Source: JB111 sp049856175 (lineage in GTDB: Bacteria > Actinomycetota > Actinomycetes > Actinomycetales > Actinomycetaceae). From it: 64,000 nucleotides of DNA. The position numbers and the translations under genes were made by a program. This document shows positions 8,442 through 17,349 of this stretch, one piece after another. The number at the start of each line of letters is the position of its first letter. The first letter of the stretch is position 1. Location: positions 1 to 64,000 of the forward strand of contig NZ_JBNDNA010000006.1 of NCBI RefSeq assembly GCF_049856175.1, written 5' to 3'. The notes beneath the pieces were generated by a model, which worked only from the letters and a program-made list of their open reading frames with translations, searched no databases and was not told the origin of the DNA.

Positions 8442-8969
8442 ATGGCAGGACTTCCCGGACTCGTCGGTACCGAGCACATCGGCTTCACGGTCCCCGACCT
8501 CGAGGAGGCCGAGCGGTTCTTCGTGGACGTCATCGGCTGCGAGCGGATCTACTCGCTCGGTCCGTACCAGCACGACGACGACTGGATGACCGAGCACCTG
8601 GGCGTCGACGCGCGCGCAGTGATGCGCGAGCTGCGCTTCTACCGGTGCCGGACCGGCCCCAACTTCGAGATCTTCCAGTACGAGACGCCGGGCGCGCAGG
8701 CGCCCCAGCCCCGCAACAGCGACATCGGCGGGCACCACCTGGCGTTCTACGTCGAGGACCTCGACGCCGGGGTCGAGCACCTGCGCGCCCATGGCATCCG
8801 CGTGCTCGGCGAGCCCACCGCGAGCACCAGCCACAGCACGGGCCAGCGATGGGTCTACTTCCTCAGCCCGTGGGGCATGCAGCTCGAGCTCGTCAGCTTC
8901 CCGAACGGGAAGGCCTACGAGAAGACGGCGCCCACGAAGCTGTGGCACCCGGCCGACCCGACCGCGTAG
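8442..8969 (+). CDS. VOC-family (glyoxalase/dioxygenase) protein
   Basis: A 175-residue vicinal-oxygen-chelate protein built from two beta-alpha-beta-beta-beta modules. Candidate metal ligands are His12 (TEHIGF), Glu76 (FEIFQ), His98 (GGHHLAF) and Glu149 (QLELVSF), the pattern of glyoxalase I, methylmalonyl-CoA epimerase and extradiol dioxygenases. GAAGGAG precedes the ATG at 8442. The gntR gene follows after 7 nt, so both form one operon divergent from the E1-E2 operon. It probably acts on an intermediate of the same catabolic route. The reaction cannot be named from sequence. Confidence 0.8.
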   Translation: MAGLPGLVGTEHIGFTVPDLEEAERFFVDVIGCERIYSLGPYQHDDDWMTEHLGVDARAVMRELRFYRCRTGPNFEIFQYETPGAQAPQPRNSDIGGHHLAFYVEDLDAGVEHLRAHGIRVLGEPTASTSHSTGQRWVYFLSPWGMQLELVSFPNGKAYEKTAPTKLWHPADPTA

Positions 8970-8976
8970 GCCCGGG

Positions 8977-9630
8977 ATGACCGTCAGGGACAGGACCGCC
9001 TCCGCCCGCATCGTCGCCGGTCTGCGCGAGCGCATCCTCGCCGGCGAGCTGAGGCCCGGGGACCGCGTCCGGCAGGAGGAGGTGGCGGAGGACTTCGGCG
9101 CGAGCCGGCTGCCGGTGCGGGACGCCCTGCGCCACCTCGAGGCGGAGGGACTGGTCCGGCTGGTCGCGAGCTCGGGCGCCTGGGTCGCGAGCCTGAGCCT
9201 GCAGGAGTGCACGGACGCGTACCTCATCCGCGAGCAGGTGGAGCCGCTGCTCATCGAGCAGTCGCTCCCCCACCTGGACGCAGAGGCGATCGACCGGCTC
9301 GACGAGCTGGCCGACGAGATGGAGGGCGCCGACCTGCAGACGTTCCTGAAGCTCGACCGGGAGTTCCACCTGCTCAGCTTCAGCGCGGCGCGCCCGGGCA
9401 TGGTCATCGACCTCGTCCACCGGCTGTGGAACACGACCCAGCACTACCGGCGCGCCTACGCCCTGCTCGTGGGTGACTCACGCGACCGGACCACCACGGC
9501 GGAGCACCGGCTGCTCGTCGACGCCGCCCGACGCCGAAGCGTCACCGACGCGCAGGCGGTGCAGCGGATGCACGTCCGCCGCACCCGACTGGCGCTGGCG
9601 GAGCATCCCGAGCTGTTCGACGCCGACTGA
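8977..9630 (+). CDS. GntR-family regulator, FCD domain
   Basis: A 217-residue regulator. The N-terminal winged helix-turn-helix (about 5-70) includes ASRLPVRDALRHLEAEGLV, typical of GntR. The C-terminal all-helical FCD domain (about 78-205) has the metal/effector His in LDREFHLL and a second in the TTTAEHRLL segment. Such proteins usually repress neighbouring catabolic genes and are released by an organic-acid effector. The gene lies 7 nt downstream of the VOC gene. The AATGTATACATT palindrome at 8415-8426 is its likely operator, giving autoregulation and control of the divergent E1-E2 operon. Confidence 0.85.
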   Translation: MTVRDRTASARIVAGLRERILAGELRPGDRVRQEEVAEDFGASRLPVRDALRHLEAEGLVRLVASSGAWVASLSLQECTDAYLIREQVEPLLIEQSLPHLDAEAIDRLDELADEMEGADLQTFLKLDREFHLLSFSAARPGMVIDLVHRLWNTTQHYRRAYALLVGDSRDRTTTAEHRLLVDAARRRSVTDAQAVQRMHVRRTRLALAEHPELFDAD

Positions 9631-9662
9631 GACCGGGGAGCCGGAGCCGGCGCGGCACACAC

Positions 9663-11291
9663 TCATCGCGCCTGCGCCGAAGCGTCGTGAACGACCTGCC
9701 CGCCGATCACCGTGAGGTCCGCTCGGATGGCCGGGAGCTCGCTCGCGTCGACCTCCAGGTAGTCCTGATCCAGGACCGCGACGTCCGCCAGGAATCCCGG
9801 CTGCAGCCGTCCTCTGCTCCCCTCCTCGAAGGAGAACCAGGCCGACTGGGTGGTGAGCAGGGCGAGCGCCTCGTGGCGGTCGAGCACCACGGACTCGTCC
9901 CAGATCTGGGTGCCGGACAGCGAGCGACCGGTCGTGAGCCACTGCAGCGTGGCGAACGGGTTGTAGGTCGCGACGCGCATGCCGTCCGAGCCCGCAGCGA
10001 TGCGGACGCCCGCGGCCTGGAGCGCGCGGACGTCCGGGGCGGCCCGGACGGCGTCCGCGCCCCACAGCTCGGCGATGTGCTCCCCCTCCATGCGCAGGAT
10101 GGCCTCGCAGATGACACCGGCACTCATCGAGGCAAGGACCTCGGCGTGCTCGGCCGTGACCGACTCGCCGTGCACGATCGTCCAGCGCAGGTCGCTCAGC
10201 GGGATGTCCGCGTGGATGCGGCGCCACATGTCGACGACGACGTCGGTGGTCTCGGGCCGGAAGAGGTGCATCTGCACGGTCCAGCCGCGCTCGGCGCACG
10301 ACCGCAGGATCGCCTCGATGCGGTCGCGGTGCTCCTGCGCGAGGTCCGGGAGGCGGTCGACGCCGTCGTGCATCGGCCACATCATGATCTCGCCGACGCC
10401 GAGCACCGAGAGCCGCTCATCGCCCTGCCGGGGGTGCACGAACCGGGTGATGCCGTCGAGGTCCTCCTCCTCCCGACCCGGCCCGCTGGAGTGCACGGTC
10501 AGGCGCACGCGCGGCACGAGCTCGCCGCGGCGCCAGGTCTCGAACAGGGGCCGGTAGACGTCGGGGCCCGTGTTGGCGCCGCCGCCGTCGATGAGGCCGA
10601 CCACCCCGAACGTGGCGAGCTCGCGGCCGGCCGCGGCGGTCGAGGCCACCTGCTCCTCGAGGCTCGGCACGGGGAGCTGGGCGTAGAGCCACCTGAGCGC
10701 GGTCATGGTGCGGACGAGACCCGTCGGGGTCCCGGCGTCGTCGGTCTCCACGGTGGCGGGGTCGATGCCCTCGTCGATCGCACGGGCCAGGGGGACGCGG
10801 GCCAGGGCCGCGCTGTTGAGCATCCCGTACGAGTAGAGGTGCTGGATCATCACCGGGTGCTCGGGCGCGGCCTCGTCGAGCTCGTCACGGGTGGGGTGGC
10901 GCCGTTCGCTGAACTGCGCGGGGTCCCAGCCGCCGATGACCATGATCCAGGTGCCCGCCGGGGTGCTGCGAGCCCGCTCGGCGATGAGCGCAAGCCCCTC
11001 GGCGAGGCTGGTCACCGTGCCCCAGCGCACCTCGTCGTTCCAGGTGAAGCCGGCGCGGGCGAAGTGCACGTGGGTGTCGATGAGGCCCGGCACGACCCGG
11101 CGGCCGGCCAGGTCGACGATCCGGGTGTCCGGGCCGGTCCATCCGTCGATCTCGTCCGCGGTCCCGACGGCGGCGATGCGGTCACCGACGATCGCGAGCG
11201 CCTCGGCCTCGGCCGGGACGCCGGTGCCGTCCTCAGCCATCGTCGTGACGAGCCCACCCGTGAGGACCAGGTCGGCAACTGTGCGTGACAT
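9663..11291 (-). CDS. YtcJ-like metal-dependent amidohydrolase
   Basis: A 542-residue member of the amidohydrolase superfamily (YtcJ/imidazolonepropionase-like group), predicted to hydrolyse an amide or cyclic amide in the cytoplasm. Visible motifs are PGLIDTHVHF with the first two His ligands, VHGESV in the barrel, and AGSDGMR carrying the C-terminal catalytic Asp; the N- and C-terminal strands of the small beta domain flank the barrel. AAGGAG precedes the ATG at 11291. It lies downstream of the peptide-type ABC transporter genes on the same strand (gap 93 nt), suggesting that it acts on the imported compound. The substrate is unknown. Confidence 0.85.
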   Translation of the reverse strand: MSRTVADLVLTGGLVTTMAEDGTGVPAEAEALAIVGDRIAAVGTADEIDGWTGPDTRIVDLAGRRVVPGLIDTHVHFARAGFTWNDEVRWGTVTSLAEGLALIAERARSTPAGTWIMVIGGWDPAQFSERRHPTRDELDEAAPEHPVMIQHLYSYGMLNSAALARVPLARAIDEGIDPATVETDDAGTPTGLVRTMTALRWLYAQLPVPSLEEQVASTAAAGRELATFGVVGLIDGGGANTGPDVYRPLFETWRRGELVPRVRLTVHSSGPGREEEDLDGITRFVHPRQGDERLSVLGVGEIMMWPMHDGVDRLPDLAQEHRDRIEAILRSCAERGWTVQMHLFRPETTDVVVDMWRRIHADIPLSDLRWTIVHGESVTAEHAEVLASMSAGVICEAILRMEGEHIAELWGADAVRAAPDVRALQAAGVRIAAGSDGMRVATYNPFATLQWLTTGRSLSGTQIWDESVVLDRHEALALLTTQSAWFSFEEGSRGRLQPGFLADVAVLDQDYLEVDASELPAIRADLTVIGGQVVHDASAQAR

Positions 11292-11384
11292 CTGTCGATC
11301 TCCTTGTGCGGTGCGCGGATACGTCGTTGGTGGACAGGCGGTGGGTGTCGGGCTCCGATACTGCGCCCGGCGTCTGGCACGGAC

Positions 11385-12452
11385 TCAGCTGGACGGAGCG
11401 GATGCGACGATGGCGGCGTCCCGCATCGCCACGGCCTCGTCGAGGTCGCGCGCGCGGGCGACCTCCTCGGCGAAGTGGCACGCCGAGATCTGGCTGGTCC
11501 CGGGCACGGGCCGCGGCTCGGGCCGCTCTTCGCGGCACCGGTCCACGGCGAGCGGGCACCGCGGGTTGAACGGGCATCCGGCCGGGGTGTGCAGGGCGTC
11601 GGACGGCTCGCGCGCGGTGCCGGCGCTCGGCCGCCAACCGCCCTTGGCGGCGTTGGCCTTCGGGTTCGCGGTCAGTGTCGAGTCGAGCAGCAGCCGGGTG
11701 TACGGGTGCGCCGCGCGGGCGTAGACCTCGTCGGTCTCACCGACCTCGACGAGGCGGCCGAGGTACATGACGCCGACAGAGGTCGAGACGTGCTTGACGA
11801 CCGTGAGGTCGTGAGCGATGAAGAGCATCGCGACGTCGGTCTCCCGCTGCAGGTCCATGAGCAGGTTGATGACCTGGCTCTGGGTGCTGACGTCGAGAGC
11901 GCTGACCGCCTCGTCGCAGATGACGAGCCGCGGCTGGATGATGAGGGCGCGCGCGATCGCGACCCGCTGGCACTGCCCGCCGGAGAGCTCGTTCGGCACG
12001 CGGTCGAGGTGGTGCTCGGACAGCCCGACGTGCTCCAGCGCCTCGACCACCGCTGCCTCGACCGCCTGGGCATCGGTGCTCACGTGCCGTCGGGCGACCT
12101 GGCTCAGGCTCTCGCGGACCGTCTGGCGGGGATTGAGCGAGGAGGTCGGGTCCTGGAAGATCACCTGGACGTCGCTGCGGTACTTCAGCGGCGTGCGGCG
12201 CCCGAAGCTCGAGATGTCGGTGCCGTCGAAGCGGATGGCACCGGACGCCCGGTCGACGAGCCGAAGGACGGCCCGCCCGGTGGTCGACTTGCCCGAGCCG
12301 GACTCCCCCACGAGGCCGAAGATCTCGCCGGCCCCGATGGTGAAGCTGACGTCGCGCACGGCGTGCAGGGTGCGGCGTCGGCCGATCCCTTCCCCCGGGA
12401 GCCGGAAGGTGATGCTGAGGTCCTCGACCTCGAGCAGCTGGTCAGCGCTCAT
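11385..12452 (-). CDS. Peptide/nickel-type ABC transporter ATP-binding protein (DppF/OppF-like)
   Basis: A 355-residue ATPase subunit. It has Walker A GESGSGKST, signature LSGGQCQRV and Walker B LVICDEAVSALD. The C-terminal oligo_HPY region contains AHPYTRLLL and the Cys-rich CPFNPRCPLAVDRC. The ATG at 12452 is chosen because GGAGG lies about 9 nt upstream and the residues after it match the family start; a longer frame from 12500 adds a Ser-rich stretch. Its start overlaps the end of the permease-ATPase fusion gene by 11 nt. It pairs with the ATPase half of that fusion to energise import. Confidence 0.9.
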   Translation of the reverse strand: MSADQLLEVEDLSITFRLPGEGIGRRRTLHAVRDVSFTIGAGEIFGLVGESGSGKSTTGRAVLRLVDRASGAIRFDGTDISSFGRRTPLKYRSDVQVIFQDPTSSLNPRQTVRESLSQVARRHVSTDAQAVEAAVVEALEHVGLSEHHLDRVPNELSGGQCQRVAIARALIIQPRLVICDEAVSALDVSTQSQVINLLMDLQRETDVAMLFIAHDLTVVKHVSTSVGVMYLGRLVEVGETDEVYARAAHPYTRLLLDSTLTANPKANAAKGGWRPSAGTAREPSDALHTPAGCPFNPRCPLAVDRCREERPEPRPVPGTSQISACHFAEEVARARDLDEAVAMRDAAIVASAPSS

Positions 12453-14367
12453 GGGCAGGTCCCTCCAGGACGAGCTCGTCGACGCGGATGCATCGGGCAT
12501 TGTCGGTCATCGGTATCCGGCCCACCGCGCAGTCCGGCGTCGCGAACTCGCACCGGGGGTGGAAGCGGCAGCCGGTGGGCCAGTCCCACGCGGGCGGGAC
12601 GGTTCCGGGGATCGTGGGGAGCCGGTCCTGGGTCTCGGTGCCCTCGGCGGGCAGGGCGTTGAGCAGGGCCTCGGTGTACGGGTGACGCGGCCGGCTGAAG
12701 AGCTCGGCGGTGGTGCGCCGTTCGACGATCTGGCCGGCGTACATGACCGCGACGCGGTCGCACGTGCTGGCCACGACACCCATGTCGTGCGTGATGAGCA
12801 GGACCGACATGTCCAGCCGGTCGCGCAGGTCCACCAGGAGGTCGAGCACCTGGGCCTGCAGGGTGACGTCGAGCGCCGTCGTGGGCTCGTCCGCGATGAG
12901 CAGCTCGGGATCGCTCGCCAGCGCCGCGGCGATGCCGACGCGCTGGGCCATGCCTCCGGAGAACTGGTGCGGGTAGGCCTTGAGCCGCCCCGTCGCGTTG
13001 GGGACGCCGACGAGGGAGAGCAGCTCGCGCGCCCGGGCCTCGGCGGCCCGGGCCGAGACCTTCTGGTGCGCCCGCACCGCGTCGACGAGCTGGGCGCCCA
13101 CGGTGTGGGTCGGTGACAGGCTGGAGATGGGGTTCTGGAACACCATCGCGATGCGCGCACCGCGGATCGCCCGCATGCGCTGTGCCGGCAGACCGACGAG
13201 CTCCTCCTCCTCGAGCATGATCGAGCCCGCCGTCACCTTGAGCTCCGGCGGCAGGAGGCCGGCGATCGCCTTACCGGTGACCGACTTGCCCGAGCCCGAC
13301 TCACCGACGAGGCCGTAGATCTCGCCACGGTTGATCCCCAGCCCGATCGAGGAGACGAGCTCGATACCCTCCGACCCGCGCGGGGCCCGCACGGTCAGCC
13401 CCTCGAGGGTGAGCAGGTCACCCTTCTCCGAGTCCGCGAGCGGGATGAACTCGGTCCGTTCCGCACCGACGGAGGCCGTCTCGTCGTCCTCGTCGTCGTA
13501 GGCGTCCTCCAGCGGGTCCGGGGCCCCCGCCGGGGCGGGCACGACGTCGATGCCGCCTCGCACCCTGCGCACGGACAGCCGGTCGCCCAGCGCGTCGCCG
13601 GTGAGGTTGAACAGCAGGATCACCACGGTGATCGCGATGCCCGGGACGATCGCGAGGAGCGGGTGGTTGTAGAGCTCGCCGCGGGCCTCGTCAAGCATGA
13701 GACCCCAGCTGACCTGGTCCGGGCTCGCCCCGACGCCGATGAAGCTGAGCATCGACTCGATGAGCAGCGCGACGCCGAGCAGCACGGACCCCTGCACGAT
13801 GAGCGGGCCGGCGATGTTGGGCAGGAGGTTCCGTACGACGACGTACCACGGGAGTCCCGTGACCCGCGCCGCGTCCATGTAGAGCATCTCCTTCTGCGAG
13901 AGGACCATCGCCCGGGTCACCCGGTAGCAGCTGTCGATGAAGACGATGCCCACGGCGGTCATCGCGTTGGTCAGTCCGGCGCCGAACACGGCGATGAAGG
14001 CCAGCGCGAAGAGCAGTGCCGGCACGGACTGCATGACGTCGGCGACGCGGGTGCCGATGCGGTCCCACCACCCGCCCCAGTAGGTGAACGCGATGCCGAG
14101 GCTGACGCCGACGCTCATCGCGATGGCGACGGCCTGGACGGAGGCGAGCATCGCGGTCTGTGCACCGCCCAGCAGCCGGGAGAAGACGTCACGCCCCAGC
14201 TGGTCGGTGCCGAGCAGGTGATCCGCGCTGGGCGGGGCGAGGCCGGGCCCCACGTTGAGCCGGGACGGATCGTACGGCGCCAACCACTGGGCCGTCACCG
14301 CCACGACGGTGATCAGCCCGAGGCCGACGAGGCAGGCCCACAGGAGGACGGAGCTACGGCTTTTCAC
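12442..14367 (-). CDS. Fused ABC permease (DppC-like) and ATPase (DppD-like)
   Basis: A 641-residue fusion. Residues 1-270 form a DppC/OppC permease: first helix near 8-30, the LLGTDQLGRDVFSR segment, and the EAA loop around 160-185. Residues 271-315 form an acidic linker (DAYDDEDDETAS). Residues 316-641 form a complete DppD-type ATPase with Walker A GESGSGKS (355-362), signature FSGGMAQRV (from 469), Walker B LLIADEP (489-495) and a C-terminal oligo_HPY Cys cluster (CRFHPRCEFATPDC). The two subunits are normally separate genes. The reading frame is open throughout, with no stop or frameshift at the joint, so this is a true fusion. It lies 18 nt downstream of the DppB-like permease gene. Confidence 0.9.
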   Translation of the reverse strand: MKSRSSVLLWACLVGLGLITVVAVTAQWLAPYDPSRLNVGPGLAPPSADHLLGTDQLGRDVFSRLLGGAQTAMLASVQAVAIAMSVGVSLGIAFTYWGGWWDRIGTRVADVMQSVPALLFALAFIAVFGAGLTNAMTAVGIVFIDSCYRVTRAMVLSQKEMLYMDAARVTGLPWYVVVRNLLPNIAGPLIVQGSVLLGVALLIESMLSFIGVGASPDQVSWGLMLDEARGELYNHPLLAIVPGIAITVVILLFNLTGDALGDRLSVRRVRGGIDVVPAPAGAPDPLEDAYDDEDDETASVGAERTEFIPLADSEKGDLLTLEGLTVRAPRGSEGIELVSSIGLGINRGEIYGLVGESGSGKSVTGKAIAGLLPPELKVTAGSIMLEEEELVGLPAQRMRAIRGARIAMVFQNPISSLSPTHTVGAQLVDAVRAHQKVSARAAEARARELLSLVGVPNATGRLKAYPHQFSGGMAQRVGIAAALASDPELLIADEPTTALDVTLQAQVLDLLVDLRDRLDMSVLLITHDMGVVASTCDRVAVMYAGQIVERRTTAELFSRPRHPYTEALLNALPAEGTETQDRLPTIPGTVPPAWDWPTGCRFHPRCEFATPDCAVGRIPMTDNARCIRVDELVLEGPAHER

Positions 14368-14385
14368 GAGTGACGCACCTCACGC

Positions 14386-15330
14386 TCAGCTCGCCCGGAT
14401 CCTGGGGTCGATCCCGCGGTAGACGATGTCCACCACCAGGTTCAGGAGCAGGACGAAGACGACGATGATCAGGACTCCTGCCTGCAGCAGGAACGGGTCG
14501 GAGCGCTGGACCGCCCGGGTGAGCTCGGTGCCCAGGCCCGGCTGCGAGAACACGCTCTCGACGACGAGGGTGCCGCCGACGATGATCGGCACCTGGATCC
14601 CGATGGTGGCGACGACGGGGACCATCGAGTTCTTGAAGATGTAGCGGTTGACGATCCGGTTCTCGCTGATCCCTCGCGAGCGCAGTGCGGTGACGAACTG
14701 GCTGTTCGACATGTCGCGCACCGCGCCGCGAGTCTGACGCGCGATGACCGCTGCGGGATTGAGGCCGAGCGCGATGCCGGGCAGGATCAACGAGCGCGCC
14801 CACTCCACCGGGTCCTCGGTGATCTCGGTGTACCCGGAGACCGGCAGCCATCCCAGCTGGACGCCGAGGAGGATGGCCAGCAGCAGGCCGACCCAGAAGT
14901 TCGGGACGGCGATCCACAGGGCGTTGATCACCGAGATGACGCGGTCCGCCCACGACCCGGCCCGCAGCCCGGCGATCGTGCCCAGCCCCAGGCCGAGGAC
15001 GACGGCGCAGGCGATGCCGGCGATCGACAGGGAGATGGTGACGCCGACGCTGTCACCGATGAGCTCGGCGACCGGCCAGTTGGCGTACACCGAGTCTCCG
15101 AAGTCGCCCTGGACGGCATTCCACAGCCAGCTCCCGTACTGGACCGGCCAGGAGCGGTCGAGCCCGAGCTCGGCGCGGACCTCGGCGACCTGCGCGTCGG
15201 TCGCGCCGTCGCCCAGCAGCACGCGCGCCGGGTCGACCGGCATGAGCTTGGCGAGGACGAAGACGAAGATCGAGGCGGCGATCAGCACCGGGATCATCAG
15301 CGCGAGCCGGTTGAGGATCATCTTCAGCAT
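14386..15330 (-). CDS. Peptide-type ABC transporter permease (DppB-like)
   Basis: A 314-residue inner-membrane permease with about six transmembrane helices. It has the DppB-type opening (RLALMIPVLIAASIFVFVL) and the family segment LGLDRSWPVQYGSWL in the first periplasmic loop. The EAA loop (FVTALRSRGISENRIV) contacts the ATPases. It forms a heterodimeric pore with the DppC-like half of the fused protein. It lies 119 nt downstream of the substrate-binding lipoprotein gene in one leftward operon. Confidence 0.9.
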   Translation of the reverse strand: MLKMILNRLALMIPVLIAASIFVFVLAKLMPVDPARVLLGDGATDAQVAEVRAELGLDRSWPVQYGSWLWNAVQGDFGDSVYANWPVAELIGDSVGVTISLSIAGIACAVVLGLGLGTIAGLRAGSWADRVISVINALWIAVPNFWVGLLLAILLGVQLGWLPVSGYTEITEDPVEWARSLILPGIALGLNPAAVIARQTRGAVRDMSNSQFVTALRSRGISENRIVNRYIFKNSMVPVVATIGIQVPIIVGGTLVVESVFSQPGLGTELTRAVQRSDPFLLQAGVLIIVVFVLLLNLVVDIVYRGIDPRIRAS

Positions 15331-15449
15331 GCGTGGTCACCCGTCCGACAGGCCGTGCGGACCGCCCCGCCCGTCCCCGCGACCCGGAGGCGCGACGAGG
15401 ACGGCGGGACGGCCGGCACGGCAGGATGGTCGATCGTCGAGGGCATGGG

Positions 15450-16991
15450 TCAGCCGCTGATCTCGACGTCCATGTAGTTGAAGGTGTCGATCCGACCGGG
15501 GATGGCCTCGAGACCCGAGACAGCCTCGGGGTCGGAGATCCAGATGCCCGTGAGGTAGAACTGGCCGCAGTCGTAAGCTTCCTCGAGCGCGATCCGCGAG
15601 AACTCCTGGTAGGACTCCTCGGCGCTCTCCTCGTCCTCGGCGGCCGCGCCCTCCTGGACCGCGGCGAGCAGCTCCGGGTACTCCACGCCGTGGGCGTTGC
15701 GGCCCGACTCCGGCGCGTAGCGCGTGAGGTAGTAGGCGTAGGGACCGTGGGCGGCCAGGTTGCTGAAGAGGATCATGGGCGCCTCGCCGTTGTTGTACGT
15801 CGAGATGAACTCACCGAACGGCATGACGTCGAGGTTGACCGTGATGCCGATCTCCTCCATCTGGGAGGCGAACACCTGATAGATCGGCTGGTACTCGTCC
15901 GGGGTCGGGAGCGTGAACTCGACGTCCGGGTTTCCCGCCTCCTCGAGGAGTGCGATCGCGGCGTCGACGTCGTAGGGGTAGAGGTTGTCCACATCGGGGT
16001 TGAACCCCGAGGTGCCCTCCCGGAAGATCTGGCTCGCGGTCTCGCCGTGCCCGGAGTAGTGCGCGTCGAGGAACTGCTGCGAGTTGATGCCGTGGCAGAC
16101 GGCCTGCCGGACGTTGACGTCGCTGAACACGCCCTCGACGTCGGACAGCATCGCCGCCCACTGGACCTTGGGGTAGACGACGACGTCCATGCCCTCGGCC
16201 TCGGCCTGGTCGATCTGGCCACCCTCGCCGTAGATGACGTTGGCCCGGCCGGTCTGCAGTGCGTTGAAGCGCTGCTCGGGCTCCGTCATCTCCAGGTAGG
16301 TGACGCTGCTGGGGCCGACCTCGTCGGCGTTGTAGTAGTCGGGGAACGCATCGACGACGATCTCGGAGCCGATCCGGGACTCGTCGGCGTTGTACTGGAA
16401 CGCGGCGGAGCCGATGGGCTCGCGGAAGCTGCCCTCCTCGATCGTCGCCGGGGCGACGATCGAGCCGGGCCAGTCGGCAAGTGTCTCGAGGATGCCTCCG
16501 GTCGGCTCGGACAGCTCGAGGCGGACGGTCGTCTCGTCGACCGCGACGATCTCGGTGACGTTGGCGAACACGGCCTGGGAGTTGTGCGGCGTGTCCCGGA
16601 TGCGCTCGATGTTCTGCACGACCGCATCGGCGTCGATCGGCGTGCCGTCGTGGAAGACCGCGTCGTCCCGCAGCACGAACTCGATGTGCTCCGGCGTCTG
16701 CTCCCACTCCGTGGCGAGCATCGGCTCGAAGCCGCTGCCGTCGGCGTTCCAGGCGATGAGCGTGTCGAAGACCATGGACATGTATGCCGGGTTGGCCTGC
16801 TGGAGCGGGTCCCAGTTGTCCAGCGGCTCGGGCCCGGCGATGACCAGCGCGCCGCCCTCCTCGCCGTCCCCTCCGCCGCCCTCCGCGGAGTCCCCGCCGC
16901 CGCAGGCGGCGAGCACCACGAGCGCGGCCGTCGCGGCGGCACCCGTGGCTGCACGGGCAGTTCTCTTTGACTGAGCCATCTTCTTCACCAT
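15450..16991 (-). CDS. Peptide-type substrate-binding lipoprotein (SBP family 5)
   Basis: A 513-residue extracytoplasmic solute receptor for the adjacent Dpp/Opp-type importer. A basic N-region (MVKKMAQSKR) and a hydrophobic core end in the lipobox VVLAAC, followed by a Gly/Glu-rich tether. The SBP_bac_5 body includes the WDPLQQ opening and the DDAVFHDGTPIDADAVV signature. I start at the ATG at 16991; M5 at 16979 is nearly as good, and the longer ORF to 17039 adds residues before the signal peptide. It heads the operon with DppB, DppCD fusion, DppF and the amidohydrolase. Two LacI-type sites lie upstream. The ligand may be a peptide, an amide or another oligo-compound. Confidence 0.9.
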   Translation of the reverse strand: MVKKMAQSKRTARAATGAAATAALVVLAACGGGDSAEGGGGDGEEGGALVIAGPEPLDNWDPLQQANPAYMSMVFDTLIAWNADGSGFEPMLATEWEQTPEHIEFVLRDDAVFHDGTPIDADAVVQNIERIRDTPHNSQAVFANVTEIVAVDETTVRLELSEPTGGILETLADWPGSIVAPATIEEGSFREPIGSAAFQYNADESRIGSEIVVDAFPDYYNADEVGPSSVTYLEMTEPEQRFNALQTGRANVIYGEGGQIDQAEAEGMDVVVYPKVQWAAMLSDVEGVFSDVNVRQAVCHGINSQQFLDAHYSGHGETASQIFREGTSGFNPDVDNLYPYDVDAAIALLEEAGNPDVEFTLPTPDEYQPIYQVFASQMEEIGITVNLDVMPFGEFISTYNNGEAPMILFSNLAAHGPYAYYLTRYAPESGRNAHGVEYPELLAAVQEGAAAEDEESAEESYQEFSRIALEEAYDCGQFYLTGIWISDPEAVSGLEAIPGRIDTFNYMDVEISG

Positions 16992-17124
16992 TTCCCGCCG
17001 GAAGATCGGCGAACCAAGGTCGGTCGACACTGACAACACCTCAGGCGCTCACGTGACCTCCTGCGTCACGCGCCGTTCCTGCCCCTCGTCGACGAGGTCG
17101 GACGACACGATTGTCGCGAGGAAT

Positions 17125-17136
17125 ACAAACGATTGC
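17125..17136. promoter_or_regulatory. LacI-type operator, transporter-proximal
   Basis: ACAAACGATTGC matches GCAAACGTTTGC at 10 of 12 positions. It sits 134 nt before the chosen SBP start, in the expected promoter region. Confidence 0.5.
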
Positions 17137-17238
17137 GCTACGTGGCAGCCTCCTCCGTTCGGCGTGTTCTGTCAAGCACCGCACGGACTTGATGAACATT
17201 CTCGGGAAGGAGATCCACAGGACACCGCGATGCATGGT

Positions 17239-17250
17239 GCGAACGATTGC
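17239..17250. promoter_or_regulatory. LacI-type operator, transporter-distal
   Basis: GCGAACGATTGC matches GCAAACGTTTGC at 10 of 12 positions. It is 114 nt from the proximal site, a spacing that would permit repression by looping. Confidence 0.4.
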
Positions 17251-17349
17251 TGGAAAGTCGGGCCGCCCCACCGAGGCGAATGAACGGATCCCGGCGCCAG
17301 GTCAGGTGGTGAGGTCAACCTGCCAGACCGGAACGAAGCGTGCCCCGGA

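Larger units (their letters stand above)
16992..17349. other. Control region between transporter operon and lacI-type gene
   Basis: About 360 nt without a gene. It lies between the stop of the LacI-family regulator (17350) and the start of the leftward transporter operon. It carries two candidate LacI-type operators (17125-17136 and 17239-17250). Small ORFs here lack family features or good ribosome sites. Confidence 0.5.
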
